From contig NZ_JADYWW010000001.1 in NCBI RefSeq assembly GCF_015864575.1, forward strand, positions 372,001 to 436,000: a stretch of 64,000 nucleotides of DNA, given 5' to 3'. The number at the start of each line of letters is the position of its first letter. Within the stretch, counting starts at the first letter, position 1. The DNA comes from Salinibacterium sp. SWN248 (lineage in GTDB: Bacteria; Actinomycetota; Actinomycetes; Actinomycetales; Microbacteriaceae). Under the pieces are notes generated by a model. That model made no database searches and was not told the DNA's origin. It saw only the letters and a program-made list of their open reading frames with translations. Of this stretch, positions 42,058-52,105 are shown in pieces. The position numbers were made by a program, and so were the translations under genes.

Positions 42058-45000
42058 GTGAAGTTTCTGCTGCGCTCATTACTCATTGCTGCCCTGCTAG
42101 CCGCCGGAATTACCGTGCCCGCCGCAGTGGCAACTGCCGCCGAGGCAACTATCGCCGTCGACCTCCAGCGCCAGGTGAGCGCGTCGACGTTGTTTGGCGA
42201 CGATGTCTCCGTGACGCTCACAGCACAGCAAACCTCGGGCACTAACGCCTACAACCTGACGTTCACCGACATCCTGCCCGCGGGAGCAACGCTGGTTACG
42301 AACTCCAACTACGGCGCACCGCAGCGGATTCCGCTCGCCGATGGCAGCACCAAGCTCATCTGGAACAACGTTGCCGATCTCTCGTCAGGCGCCGTCGTTT
42401 CATTGACCTATTCGTTCTCCTACCCGACGACGGGCACCTACAAAGTCGGCGACACATTCACGGGTGCCGCTGAAGCGCTGGCCAACACCAACGAGCGCAC
42501 GCTGGTGAAGTTCAACGTGGGCAACGGTGACGTCATTGAAGACTCCCGCGACGTAGGCGGAGCCGCAGAATCAAGCACCACCCTCGTTCCCTTCGTGCTC
42601 GATAAGGCCGAGCTGAACACCGCTGAATCTGAACTGCTGCGCGGTGTGCACGATCACCAGACGGTCTACGAACTCACCGTTACCAACAACGGCGTCAACT
42701 CAAGCTCTGACTTCACCGTTACCGACTTCCTCCCGGCAGGCCTTGAATTCCTCGGATGTGAGCCAGCAGATAATAGTGCAGACGGCACCGAAGAGTATGT
42801 CGGCTCCGGTCGCATCACCAGCTTCCCCAGCGGTGTCGACTGTGACGGCCTAGTTCCGACCACGAGCACCGTAGTTGTTGACCCCGATGGGGATGGCCCA
42901 CTAGATGAGGCTGTTTACACGAAGGTGGTGTGGACCATCAGTGGCGAGCTCGTCGCAGACGGCGTCATCACCATTAGATACGCCGCCGGTATTCCCCTGC
43001 GCGAGAACGTCGCCTTCGACGGTGAAGCCACCGCAAACCTCGACAACAACACGGGCGATCTCACTTACGACGAGCAACAGCTCACGAACTACGCCGAAAC
43101 GAGCGGCACCTATTCCGGCGACGGCGAGAGCTACACCGACGACGCCACAGCAACTGTCTCGGCCGAAGATGTTGCCATTCAAAAGACCGTCGATGTGGAT
43201 GCAATTACTCAGGGTGCCGACAGCGTCTGGACGCTCGACTACCAGTCGTCTGAATATGCGCTTTCCACCGAAACGATCGTGATCACCGACACGATTCCCG
43301 ACGGACTCGAATTCGAAAGCAGCATTCCTGATCCGACCTCTGGCCCCACCTACAACGACGACGGAACTATCACCGTGTCGTGGGATGCCGCAGCATTTGA
43401 CGAAGCGTCCGACAGCGGAGAAATCAAGGTCTTCACGACCGCGCTCGCCTCGTACCGCGTCACAGGCTCTGGTGACGTGGAACGACCCGTCAGCTCGAAT
43501 GACTCGTGGACGAACACCGTCGACCTGGCGACATCCACCACCATCATCACCGACAACGACGCCACGACGTCAGTAATCGAGATTCTTGACACCTCAAGTG
43601 CCAGCCAGCAGGCCGAAGGCATCACGCTCACCAAAAAGGTAGCTGAGCCAGTAGCCGCCATGACGGGCACATGCGACACAATCAGCGGTCTTGATTTCAA
43701 GGATGAGCTTGCCGTGGGTGCGTTCCACCCGGGCGATTGGGTGTGCTACGAGCTGACCGTCACGTTCCCGAGCCAACTCGACACGCTCGACAATGTCGTG
43801 AATGACTTCTTGCCGGCCGGCTTCACTTTCGTTGACTACGCCGAAACCGCGCTCAACAACGTTGCCTCGACGTTCGTGCCAGAAGATCCCGCCGACCCGT
43901 CACGTCTGCTCACGTGGAATATCGGAAATGTCGACAAGGGAACGACGTTCCAGGTTCTCGTCACCGCCGAAATCACCAATCCAGCGGCCATTACAGATGG
44001 CGACATCACATCGAACCTCATGAAGATGACGTACCAGAACACAGCTGGCGATGTCTATCAGCTGCGGGACAGCGCAGACACGCTCGTCGAGAAGCCGATC
44101 GTGACCCTCAGCAAGGGCATCACTCACCTCAACACTGACGCTGTTACCAATGGCCCGCTCAACACGCTTAAGGTGCAGGCGACTGATCGCGTCACGTACG
44201 CGGTTGTCGTGACCAACAGTGGCGGCCAGGATTCCGAAAACGTCTCCATCCGTGACAACCTCCCGGGCCTCTTGGAGTGCTCGGATGTCGAGAACATCAG
44301 CGATGCGGGCGTCTGTGGCAGTGACCCGCTACTCCCGCGCTCAATCGAGTGGACGATTCCTTCGCTGGATGCTGGCGACTCCTACACGGTCACCTACGAC
44401 GTCATCACTCCGGCAGATTCGTCTGCCGGCGACACCTTCCTCAACACTGCCGGTGTTCGCAACTACGAAGGCGTCACAAACACGGGTGACCAGCAGGTCT
44501 ACGTTCCGGTCAACAACATCGACCCCACGCTTGAGGACGATGCGAACAGTGTCGAGGCGAAGGACACCGCCAGCACGAGCGTGCGCCTGCCTACGATCCT
44601 GAAGACTGCGACGACCTCGATCACTGAGTCCACCTACAACACCCTGAGTGAAGCGACCATCGGTGAGGAAATCACCTACACGGTCACGACGACGATCCCC
44701 GAGGGTTCGTCGGTCTACCAGAAGCCTGTGGTCTCTGACACGATCGACAGCCGGTTTGTGATCGTCGGTACGCCTACCTTCACTGTCGAGGGCGGTGCCA
44801 GCCAGAATGCAACCGTCACAGGGCAAAAGGTTGAGGCGCCCTTGGGGGAAACCTACGAGAACCTTCCGAATAGTGGCGATGATGCGGTAGTTCTGACAAT
44901 CACCGTACGCGTGCTGGATGCTTCGGGGCCGGTGCGTAACAACAACGTCAACAACACGGCCAGATTTACGTGGAAGCCGGTCAACGGCGACGCGAAGACG

Positions 45001-48000
45001 ATCTCGAGTTCTGCAGCTATCCGCATTGTGGAGCCAGTGATTTCAGTCGCTAAGACCAGTGACGCAGTTGCTGGCCGCGTCATTGCTGACCAGGTTGTGG
45101 AATACACGCTTGCTGTGCGCAACAGCAGCACAGCCACCGCTTCAGTTGCTCATGACACCACCGTTGTGGACCACGTCCCTGACACCATCCAGCCCGTTGA
45201 TGCGAGCAATAACCCGGTGACTACGAGTCAGATTTTGCCCGGTGGAGGCGCGTGGGACCAAACAGCGCGCACCATTACTTTCACGGTCACCAGCATCAAC
45301 CCCGGTGCCGGCCCCAACCTCAAGTACAAGGCCCGCGTGATCGACCCGCTGTTGAGTGGAACTGAAATCGTGAACACGGTTGATGTCACCACGACATCAC
45401 TTGCGGGCACCGATCCCAACGAACGAACCTCAACGTCAACGACGGGTTCTGCAGCGTACAAAGACGACGATGTGCTGACACTGCGGGCGCCAGATTTGGG
45501 CGTTAGTAAGTCAGCATCGCCCGGAACCCGCACCATTGGTGAGGTCGTGACGTACACGATCGACGTAACAATTCCGAAGAACGTCGTTGCGTACGACGCG
45601 ACAATCATCGACACGATGCCCACCAACGTGCGTTTCGGCCAGTTCCTTGACTCGACCTGTGACCAGAATGGCACCCCGTGTGGTGCCGAGGCATCGCTGA
45701 TCGGGTCACCGACCGCGACCGACCGCACCATTGGCTACTTCATCGGCGATATCGACCCCGCCGAGGCTGAAGTTCGCACCGTCACGATCACCTACACCGG
45801 CATCGTGACGACTGCTGCAGCATCCGGAAACACTCTCGTCAACACGGTTCGCCCGTACTGGAACAGCGTTAACACCATCACGGGAACCCCCACAACGGTG
45901 CCGGCACCCGGCGATTTCGACAAGGTGGGTACGCCGTCGACCGCCAACGTTTCGGTTATCGAACCGCGACTGACTATCGATAAGGATGTTGCTGGCCAGG
46001 TTGGCGACAGCGACACTCGCCGTGCCAAGCCCGGTGAGCTGCTCGAGTACACGATTGTTGTGCGCAACGCGGGCAACTCGCCTGCGTATGACGTGACAGT
46101 CACCGACACTCCTGACGTTCGCGTCACGGACTTCACCTCCGCGGGAGTTGTGGGAGTTTCCCCGACCGATATCGATCCGTCAGACGGAACGCTCGGCTGG
46201 ACGATTGCTGGTCCGATTGCGGCTGGCGCATCCGTGACGATCAAGTACACGGTCACGATGCCTGTCGTCGACGAAACGAGTGAAATCGTTGCGTCGCAGG
46301 AAGTCATCAACACGGCTGACGTGCCGCACTACTTCGGTGTTGCTCCTAGCGCGCAGGTCGATGACATCGACTACAAGGACTACGACAATGTGACCCCGGA
46401 TGTGGTGAGCGTCGAACTCGACCTCGCCTCCATCGGTGACTTCATCTGGTTCGATGTCAACAACGACGGCGTGCAGGATGCCACGGATCCCGCCCTGGCG
46501 GGAGTCGGCGTCACGGTCGTGTACGCAGGAGCTGACGGAATCTTCGGCAACGCCGACGATGAGACGTTCACTCGAACGACTGGCAGCGATGGCGAATACC
46601 TCGTCAACCAGCTGCCCGGTGGTCTCTACCGCGTGACAGTGGATGCCTCAACGCTTCCCGCCGGAATGACTCCGAGCTTCGACCTCGACGGCACCACCGC
46701 AACGCCCAACGGCGTGTGGCAGGGCACCCTCGCCGAGAACGCCAAGAAGCGCGACGTCGACTTCGGCTACACGGGAACCGGTTCGATCGGTGACTTCATC
46801 TGGTTCGACCAAGACAAGGATGGCGTTCAAGACACGAACGAGCCCGGCCTGCCCGGCGCGACCGTCACGGTTGTCTTCGGCGGCCTCGACGGGGATCTCT
46901 CCACGACTGACGACAACATCACGTACACAACGTCGACGGATGCCGATGGCGAGTACACGGTCGGCCTGCTTCCTGCTGGCCCGTACACCGTCACGGTGAG
47001 CGACCTGCCCGCAGGCTACGCCGTTGTCTCCGACCCCAATGGCGGAACGGGTACGAGCTCGACAATCGCATTGACGGCCGGCCAGAACCGTGTTGACCAG
47101 GACTTTGGTTACGCCGGTACGGCATCCATCGGTGACTTCGTGTGGATCGACCGCAACGGCGATGGTGTTCACGATGACACCGAGCCCGGAATCTTTGGCG
47201 CTCAGGTTGAACTGACCTGGTTTGGCGAAGACGGTGTTCTTGGCGGCGGTGACGACGGAGTCTTCACTACGACAACCGACGGCGACGGCCTCTACAGCTT
47301 CCCGAACCTGCTCCCGGGCAACTTCTCGGTAGCGGTAACGGGTGGCCTGCCGGCTGGTGCTACGAACAGCTTCGACCTCGATGCCGACAACGACTCCGAG
47401 GCGCCTGTGACGCTCGAGAACGGCGACGCTGTCACGAATGTTGACTTCGGCTACGACGTGACCTCCGTTATCGGAGACCGCGTGTGGTGGGACCGCAACA
47501 AGGATGGCGTTCAAGACAGCAACGAGCCTGGGTTGGCTGGCGTGAAGATTCTCGTCACCTACCTCGGTACCGATGGTGTTCTTGGCGGCTCCGGCGCTGC
47601 TGGTGACCTCGAGTTCGAGGCAACGACGGACAGCAATGGTGACTGGACTGTCACCGAGATCCCCGACGGTAACTTCATCGTCGAGGTTGTCAGTGGCGTG
47701 CCTGCTGGCTTCAGCCCCACCTTCGACAACGACAGCGGAACGACGTCACCTGACGAAGAGTCTGCTGTAACGCTCGTCGGCTCTGATCTCAAGCAGGACT
47801 TCGGTTATGCCGGCAACTCCAGCATCTCCGACACCGTGTGGCTCGACCTCAACAAGGATGGCGTCAAGGATGCTGGCGAGCCCGGCTTGCCCGACGCCGA
47901 GGTCACCCTCGTCTGGTTCGGTCCGGATGGCGTAGCGGGTGGCGGCGATGACGTAACGTTCGTCGAAACCACCGACTCCAACGGCAAGTACCTCTTCGAC

Positions 48001-49332
48001 GGTCTGCCCGAGGGCAACTACACCGCCACGGTTGACACGACGACGCTGCCTTCTGGCGTGACGCCGACGTTCGATGCGGATGCTGGTCCCAACCAACCGA
48101 CGGCAGCCACGGTTGCTTCTGGTGTTGGCCCCAACTCCACGACCGCCGTTGCGCTGCCTGCAGCGACCGATCTCGACAACATCGACTTCGGTTATGTCGG
48201 CACCGGCAAGATTGGCGACACTGTCTGGCTTGACCAGAACGGTGACGGCATTGTTGACGCGACTGAGCCCGGCATCGCCGAGGTAGTCGTCACGCTCACT
48301 TGGGCTGGCCTCGACGGCGTACTCGGCAATGCCGACGATGTGGTCTCGACGACGAAGACGGATGCCAGCGGCAACTACCTCTTCGAAGATCTTCCTTCGG
48401 GACTCTTCACCGTCGAACTCTCGAACCTGACTGCAGGGCTGACCTCAACGGTTGACCCCGATGGTGGAGCAGACGACGCTTCTGAGCTTCCGCTCCGTGG
48501 CGGCGAAGAGAACCTCGATCAGGACTTCGGTTACCGCGGTGACGCGGGAGTCGGCGACCTGCTCTGGCTCGACGTCGACAACGACGGAGTTCAAGACACC
48601 AACGAGCCCGGACTTTCCGGAATCGTCATGACGGTGACGAGCCCCGGTTCCGACGGAATCTTCGGCAACGAAGACGACATCGTCGTCACCACCACGACGG
48701 ATGAGAACGGCAACTACCTCGTTGAGGGACTGCCGGCTGGCGAAGTGAAGGTCTCCTATGACCCCACGACGTTGACCGAAGGTTATGTGCCGAGCTCGGA
48801 CCTCGACGGCGACGTGTTCTCCGAGACCACGGCAACGCTCGTCTCGGGTGAGACTCGCCTCGACGTTGACTTCATCGTGGTCGGTAGCGCAACGCTCAAC
48901 GGCATTGTGTTCGATGACCCGAACGGCAATGGCGTCCGCGACAGTGGCGACAAGGGCATCCCGAACGCGGAGTTGGATGTCGTGTGGGATGGCCCGAATG
49001 GTCCGGTAACCGTGCGCGTCACCACCGACGCGAATGGAGCGTGGGAACTCACGAACCTGCCTGCCGGTACCTACACGGCAACGGTCGACCTCGCGTCGGT
49101 TGACGCGGAGTACCGCCCGTCGACGGGAACTACTTCAACGGTCGAGCTGCCTGCCTTTGGCACACGCTCGGTCATCCAGGGACTCACAACGTTGATGCTC
49201 GCCTTCACGGGTTCGAACATCGCGTTAGGAGGATCGCTCGCAGGGCTGCTCCTGCTCGGCGGACTGTTCCTTCTCTTGCCGGCACGTCGGGTGCGTGGCG
49301 GAGAAAAGCAGAAGCAGATAACAAGTAGCTAG
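42058..49332 (+). CDS. Giant wall-anchored surface protein (DUF11 and SdrD-B repeats), copy 2
   Basis: A 2424-residue paralogue of the previous gene, collinear along its full length: signal peptide (LLRSLLIAALLAAGITVPAA), DUF11-type region, eight SdrD-B-like domains near residues 1458, 1574, 1690, 1802, 1920, 2050, 2162 and 2278, and LAFTG (2381-2385) with membrane helix and basic tail (KQKQITSS). GTG 42058 is preceded by GAAGG. The 219-bp gap after copy 1's terminator contains an inverted repeat GGCCTA/TAGGCC close to the start and must hold its own promoter. Many surface turns differ, so the copies have diverged for some time. No sortase gene is present in the window. Confidence 0.9.
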   Translation: MKFLLRSLLIAALLAAGITVPAAVATAAEATIAVDLQRQVSASTLFGDDVSVTLTAQQTSGTNAYNLTFTDILPAGATLVTNSNYGAPQRIPLADGSTKLIWNNVADLSSGAVVSLTYSFSYPTTGTYKVGDTFTGAAEALANTNERTLVKFNVGNGDVIEDSRDVGGAAESSTTLVPFVLDKAELNTAESELLRGVHDHQTVYELTVTNNGVNSSSDFTVTDFLPAGLEFLGCEPADNSADGTEEYVGSGRITSFPSGVDCDGLVPTTSTVVVDPDGDGPLDEAVYTKVVWTISGELVADGVITIRYAAGIPLRENVAFDGEATANLDNNTGDLTYDEQQLTNYAETSGTYSGDGESYTDDATATVSAEDVAIQKTVDVDAITQGADSVWTLDYQSSEYALSTETIVITDTIPDGLEFESSIPDPTSGPTYNDDGTITVSWDAAAFDEASDSGEIKVFTTALASYRVTGSGDVERPVSSNDSWTNTVDLATSTTIITDNDATTSVIEILDTSSASQQAEGITLTKKVAEPVAAMTGTCDTISGLDFKDELAVGAFHPGDWVCYELTVTFPSQLDTLDNVVNDFLPAGFTFVDYAETALNNVASTFVPEDPADPSRLLTWNIGNVDKGTTFQVLVTAEITNPAAITDGDITSNLMKMTYQNTAGDVYQLRDSADTLVEKPIVTLSKGITHLNTDAVTNGPLNTLKVQATDRVTYAVVVTNSGGQDSENVSIRDNLPGLLECSDVENISDAGVCGSDPLLPRSIEWTIPSLDAGDSYTVTYDVITPADSSAGDTFLNTAGVRNYEGVTNTGDQQVYVPVNNIDPTLEDDANSVEAKDTASTSVRLPTILKTATTSITESTYNTLSEATIGEEITYTVTTTIPEGSSVYQKPVVSDTIDSRFVIVGTPTFTVEGGASQNATVTGQKVEAPLGETYENLPNSGDDAVVLTITVRVLDASGPVRNNNVNNTARFTWKPVNGDAKTISSSAAIRIVEPVISVAKTSDAVAGRVIADQVVEYTLAVRNSSTATASVAHDTTVVDHVPDTIQPVDASNNPVTTSQILPGGGAWDQTARTITFTVTSINPGAGPNLKYKARVIDPLLSGTEIVNTVDVTTTSLAGTDPNERTSTSTTGSAAYKDDDVLTLRAPDLGVSKSASPGTRTIGEVVTYTIDVTIPKNVVAYDATIIDTMPTNVRFGQFLDSTCDQNGTPCGAEASLIGSPTATDRTIGYFIGDIDPAEAEVRTVTITYTGIVTTAAASGNTLVNTVRPYWNSVNTITGTPTTVPAPGDFDKVGTPSTANVSVIEPRLTIDKDVAGQVGDSDTRRAKPGELLEYTIVVRNAGNSPAYDVTVTDTPDVRVTDFTSAGVVGVSPTDIDPSDGTLGWTIAGPIAAGASVTIKYTVTMPVVDETSEIVASQEVINTADVPHYFGVAPSAQVDDIDYKDYDNVTPDVVSVELDLASIGDFIWFDVNNDGVQDATDPALAGVGVTVVYAGADGIFGNADDETFTRTTGSDGEYLVNQLPGGLYRVTVDASTLPAGMTPSFDLDGTTATPNGVWQGTLAENAKKRDVDFGYTGTGSIGDFIWFDQDKDGVQDTNEPGLPGATVTVVFGGLDGDLSTTDDNITYTTSTDADGEYTVGLLPAGPYTVTVSDLPAGYAVVSDPNGGTGTSSTIALTAGQNRVDQDFGYAGTASIGDFVWIDRNGDGVHDDTEPGIFGAQVELTWFGEDGVLGGGDDGVFTTTTDGDGLYSFPNLLPGNFSVAVTGGLPAGATNSFDLDADNDSEAPVTLENGDAVTNVDFGYDVTSVIGDRVWWDRNKDGVQDSNEPGLAGVKILVTYLGTDGVLGGSGAAGDLEFEATTDSNGDWTVTEIPDGNFIVEVVSGVPAGFSPTFDNDSGTTSPDEESAVTLVGSDLKQDFGYAGNSSISDTVWLDLNKDGVKDAGEPGLPDAEVTLVWFGPDGVAGGGDDVTFVETTDSNGKYLFDGLPEGNYTATVDTTTLPSGVTPTFDADAGPNQPTAATVASGVGPNSTTAVALPAATDLDNIDFGYVGTGKIGDTVWLDQNGDGIVDATEPGIAEVVVTLTWAGLDGVLGNADDVVSTTKTDASGNYLFEDLPSGLFTVELSNLTAGLTSTVDPDGGADDASELPLRGGEENLDQDFGYRGDAGVGDLLWLDVDNDGVQDTNEPGLSGIVMTVTSPGSDGIFGNEDDIVVTTTTDENGNYLVEGLPAGEVKVSYDPTTLTEGYVPSSDLDGDVFSETTATLVSGETRLDVDFIVVGSATLNGIVFDDPNGNGVRDSGDKGIPNAELDVVWDGPNGPVTVRVTTDANGAWELTNLPAGTYTATVDLASVDAEYRPSTGTTSTVELPAFGTRSVIQGLTTLMLAFTGSNIALGGSLAGLLLLGGLFLLLPARRVRGGEKQKQITSS
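46431..48970 (+). repeat. Eight tandem SdrD-B-like domain repeats in copy 2
   Basis: Same order and spacing as in copy 1: unit n of copy 2 is most like unit n of copy 1, so the array was already complete before the gene duplicated. Loops read WFDVNNDGVQD, WFDQDKDGVQD, WIDRNGDGVHD, WWDRNKDGVQD, WLDLNKDGVKD, WLDQNGDGIVD, WLDVDNDGVQD and FDDPNGNGVRD. Confidence 0.85.
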
Positions 49333-49347
49333 CAGCACCAGCGAGTT

Positions 49348-49400
49348 GGCGCGGTGAGCGTGTGGGGCGTCGGGCCCTGTGCATGCTCACCGCGCCATTT
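49348..49400 (+). terminator. Terminator after giant gene copy 2
   Basis: Arms GGCGCGGTGAGCGTG (49348-49362) and CATGCTCACCGCGCC (49382-49396) pair over 15 bp with one G-U, followed by ATTTGCTT. Homologous to the hairpin after copy 1. Confidence 0.85.
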
Positions 49401-49449
49401 GCTTGTGCCCTCGTGGCTCGTCAGTCATTGATTGAGCCAACGACGTTAC

Positions 49450-49470
49450 CTTGAGTCACTCCCACTCAAC
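49450..49470. promoter_or_regulatory. HAIR element 1 (HspR operator)
   Basis: CTTGAGT-N7-ACTCAAC matches the HspR inverted-repeat consensus CTTGAGT-N7-ACTCAAG at 13 of 14 positions. It lies upstream of a -35-like TTGACT (49486-49491) of the dnaK operon. Confidence 0.9.
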
Positions 49471-49512
49471 TTTCAGCTACGCGGCTTGACTCTCGGCGTG
49501 AGCAGGCGCAAA

Positions 49513-49533
49513 CTTGATACAGCGCGACTCAAG
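49513..49533. promoter_or_regulatory. HAIR element 2 (HspR operator)
   Basis: CTTGATA-N7-ACTCAAG, 13 of 14 positions of the consensus. It overlaps the expected -10/start region of the dnaK promoter, where HspR bound with DnaK would block transcription. Confidence 0.9.
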
Positions 49534-49568
49534 TTCGTGCTTCACGAGACTTAAAGGAGTAAGAGCAC

Positions 49569-51437
49569 ATGGCTCGAGCAGTAGGTATTGACCTCGGAAC
49601 CACCAACTCGGTAGTTGCCGTACTCGAAGGTGGAGAACCCACCGTCATTGCAAACGCCGAAGGAATGCGCACCACGCCATCCGTCGTCGCATTCACCAAG
49701 GATGGCGAAGTCCTCGTTGGTGAAACCGCAAAGCGCCAGGCCGTCACTAACGTCGACCGCACCATCGCATCCGTCAAGCGCCACATCGGTACTGACTGGA
49801 CCGTCGCGATCGACGACAAGAAGTACACCCCGCAGGAAATTTCCGCTCGTACGCTTGCCAAGCTCAAGCGCGATGCCGAACAGTACCTGGGTGAAGACGT
49901 CACCGACGCAGTAATCACCGTTCCCGCCTACTTCAACGACGCTGAGCGTCAGGCAACGAAGGAAGCCGGTGAGATCGCGGGCCTCAACGTTCTGCGCATC
50001 ATCAACGAGCCCACTGCTGCTGCACTGGCCTACGGCCTCGACAAGGGTAAAGAAGACGAACTCATTCTGGTCTTCGACCTCGGTGGCGGAACGTTCGACG
50101 TCTCGCTGCTCGAAGTGGGCAAAGACGACGACTTCTCCACCATCCAGGTCAAGTCGACCTCGGGTGACAACCGCCTCGGTGGTGACGACTGGGATGCCCG
50201 CGTCGTTGACTACCTGATCAAGCGCTTCAAGGACTCGACCGGTGTTGACGTTTCTGGCGACAAGATTGCCAAGCAGCGCCTCAAGGAAGCTGCCGAGCAG
50301 GCCAAGAAGGAACTCTCCTCGCAGATGACGGCAAGCATCCAGCTCCCGTACCTCTCGCTCACCGAGAGTGGCCCAGCCAACCTCGACGAGACCCTCTCGC
50401 GCGCCAAGTTCGAAGAACTCACCGCCGACCTGCTCGAGCGCGTTCAGAAGCCCTTCAACGATGTCATCAAGGAAGCCGGCGTCAAGCTGAGCGACGTTGC
50501 ACACGTTGTACTCGTGGGTGGATCGACTCGTATGCCCGCCGTCGTTGAGCTCGTCAAGAAGCTCACCGGTGGCAAGGAACCCAACAAGGGCGTTAACCCC
50601 GATGAGGTCGTAGCCGTTGGTGCTGCACTCCAGGCTGGTGTGTTGAAGGGTGAGCGCAAGGACGTTCTGCTTATCGACGTCACCCCGCTGAGCCTCGGCA
50701 TCGAGACCAAGGGCGGAATGATGACCAAGCTCATCGACCGCAACACGGCAATCCCGACCAAGCGCAGCGAGACCTTCACCACGGCGGATGACAACCAGCC
50801 TTCCGTGTCGATTCAGGTCTTCCAGGGTGAGCGTGAGTTCACTCGCGACAACAAGAACCTCGGAACCTTCGAGCTCACCGGTATCGCACCGGCGCCTCGT
50901 GGAATCCCGCAGGTTGAGGTCACTTTCGACATCGACGCTAACGGCATCGTGCACGTGTCCGCCAAGGACAAGGGCACCGGCAAGGAGCAGTCGATGGTCA
51001 TCACGGGCGGTTCAAGCCTGTCGAAGGACGACATCGAGCGTATGGTTCGCGAGGGCGAAGAGCACGCTGCAGAAGACAAGGCCCGCCGCGAGGCAGCCGA
51101 GGTTCGCAACAACGCAGAGCAGCTCGCATACTCCACCGGAAAGCTCATCACCGACAACGCTGAGAAGCTGCCGGAAGACGTCAAGACTGAAGTTCAGGCC
51201 GACGTTGACGCGCTCAATACGGCGCTCGCCGGAGACGACGAAGCAGAGGTCAAGACCGCGTTCGACAAGCTCACCGAGAGCCAACAGAAGCTGGGCGAAG
51301 CAATCTACAAGCACCAGGAAGAAAACCCTGAGGCCGCTGCAGAGGGCGAAAGCGCTGCCGCTGACGAAAGCTCCGACGAGGACATCGTCGACGCTGAAGT
51401 TGTCGACGAAGACGAAGCTGACACGGACAAGAAGTAG
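49569..51437 (+). CDS. dnaK: Molecular chaperone DnaK (Hsp70)
   Basis: A 622-residue Hsp70 with ATPase domain ([52 protein letters not shown]), substrate-binding domain ([17 protein letters not shown]) and acidic C terminus ([11 protein letters not shown]). AAAGGAG precedes the ATG. First gene of dnaK-grpE-dnaJ-hspR, repressed by HspR through the two HAIR sites and induced on heat shock. Confidence 0.98.
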   Translation: MARAVGIDLGTTNSVVAVLEGGEPTVIANAEGMRTTPSVVAFTKDGEVLVGETAKRQAVTNVDRTIASVKRHIGTDWTVAIDDKKYTPQEISARTLAKLKRDAEQYLGEDVTDAVITVPAYFNDAERQATKEAGEIAGLNVLRIINEPTAAALAYGLDKGKEDELILVFDLGGGTFDVSLLEVGKDDDFSTIQVKSTSGDNRLGGDDWDARVVDYLIKRFKDSTGVDVSGDKIAKQRLKEAAEQAKKELSSQMTASIQLPYLSLTESGPANLDETLSRAKFEELTADLLERVQKPFNDVIKEAGVKLSDVAHVVLVGGSTRMPAVVELVKKLTGGKEPNKGVNPDEVVAVGAALQAGVLKGERKDVLLIDVTPLSLGIETKGGMMTKLIDRNTAIPTKRSETFTTADDNQPSVSIQVFQGEREFTRDNKNLGTFELTGIAPAPRGIPQVEVTFDIDANGIVHVSAKDKGTGKEQSMVITGGSSLSKDDIERMVREGEEHAAEDKARREAAEVRNNAEQLAYSTGKLITDNAEKLPEDVKTEVQADVDALNTALAGDDEAEVKTAFDKLTESQQKLGEAIYKHQEENPEAAAEGESAAADESSDEDIVDAEVVDEDEADTDKK

Positions 51438-52088
51438 ATGTCTGACAAAAACACGGACCACGACGACAACCAAGAGCCGGTGAACGACGACGAAGGTCGT
51501 GTTGATCCGGAAACTGGCGACGTGAGTGCGGCCGACTCGGCTGCTGCAGAGGAATCTGCGGCAGCCGAGGGGCAGCCTTCCTCTGACGAGGAGCCTGCCG
51601 AGGACGCCACGAAGGCCCCCGATGAGCTGAGTGAAGAAGACAAGCGTCTTCTTGAGGAAGCTAGTCGGGACCTCGTCGCTGAGATGCGTGATCAGATGTT
51701 GCGTGCTCAGGCTGAGTTGGTGAACTTCCGCACTCGCGTTGAGCGGGATCGGGTCGCGAACCGCGAAGCCGTAATCGCCGACGTCATCCGTTCACTGCTT
51801 CCCGCCCTCGATGATCTCGACCGTGCCGACAAGCACGGCGACATCCTTGAGGGAACCCCCATCGCGCTTGTGGCACAGAAGATCAACTCAAGTTTTGAGC
51901 GGTTCGGACTGCGCAAGATCGGTGAAAAGGGCGAAGTCTTTGATCCTGCGTTCCACGAGGCTGTTGTTCATTTGAACGATCCTGAGGCGACCGAAAACAC
52001 GATCGCTGATGTCGTTGAGCCGGGCTACATTCTTGGTGAGCGCGTTGTGCGTGCCGCGAAGGTTGCTGTCTCCGGCCCCGCTGATTAG
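51438..52088 (+). CDS. grpE: Nucleotide exchange factor GrpE
   Basis: A 216-residue GrpE. The first about 65 residues are acidic and disordered, then a long coiled coil (LVAEMRDQMLRAQAELVNFR, TRVERDRVANREAV) and the beta domain (FDPAFHEAVVHLNDPEATEN, VVEPGYILGERVVRAAKV). ATG follows the dnaK stop directly with no gap, so its ribosome-binding site lies in dnaK and translation is coupled. Releases ADP from DnaK. Confidence 0.96.
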   Translation: MSDKNTDHDDNQEPVNDDEGRVDPETGDVSAADSAAAEESAAAEGQPSSDEEPAEDATKAPDELSEEDKRLLEEASRDLVAEMRDQMLRAQAELVNFRTRVERDRVANREAVIADVIRSLLPALDDLDRADKHGDILEGTPIALVAQKINSSFERFGLRKIGEKGEVFDPAFHEAVVHLNDPEATENTIADVVEPGYILGERVVRAAKVAVSGPAD

Positions 52089-52105
52089 GTCGGGGGTGGC
52101 GTGTA

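Noticed and set aside
38869-48970. Regularly spaced repeats considered as CRISPR or DNA satellite
   Set aside because: The repeats are in frame, 330-390 bp long, diverged at DNA level and encode SdrD-B-like domains.
49551-50954. 467-codon minus-strand open frame opposite dnaK
   Set aside because: Antisense shadow of a highly biased, highly expressed gene; no recognisable motifs and no start signal.
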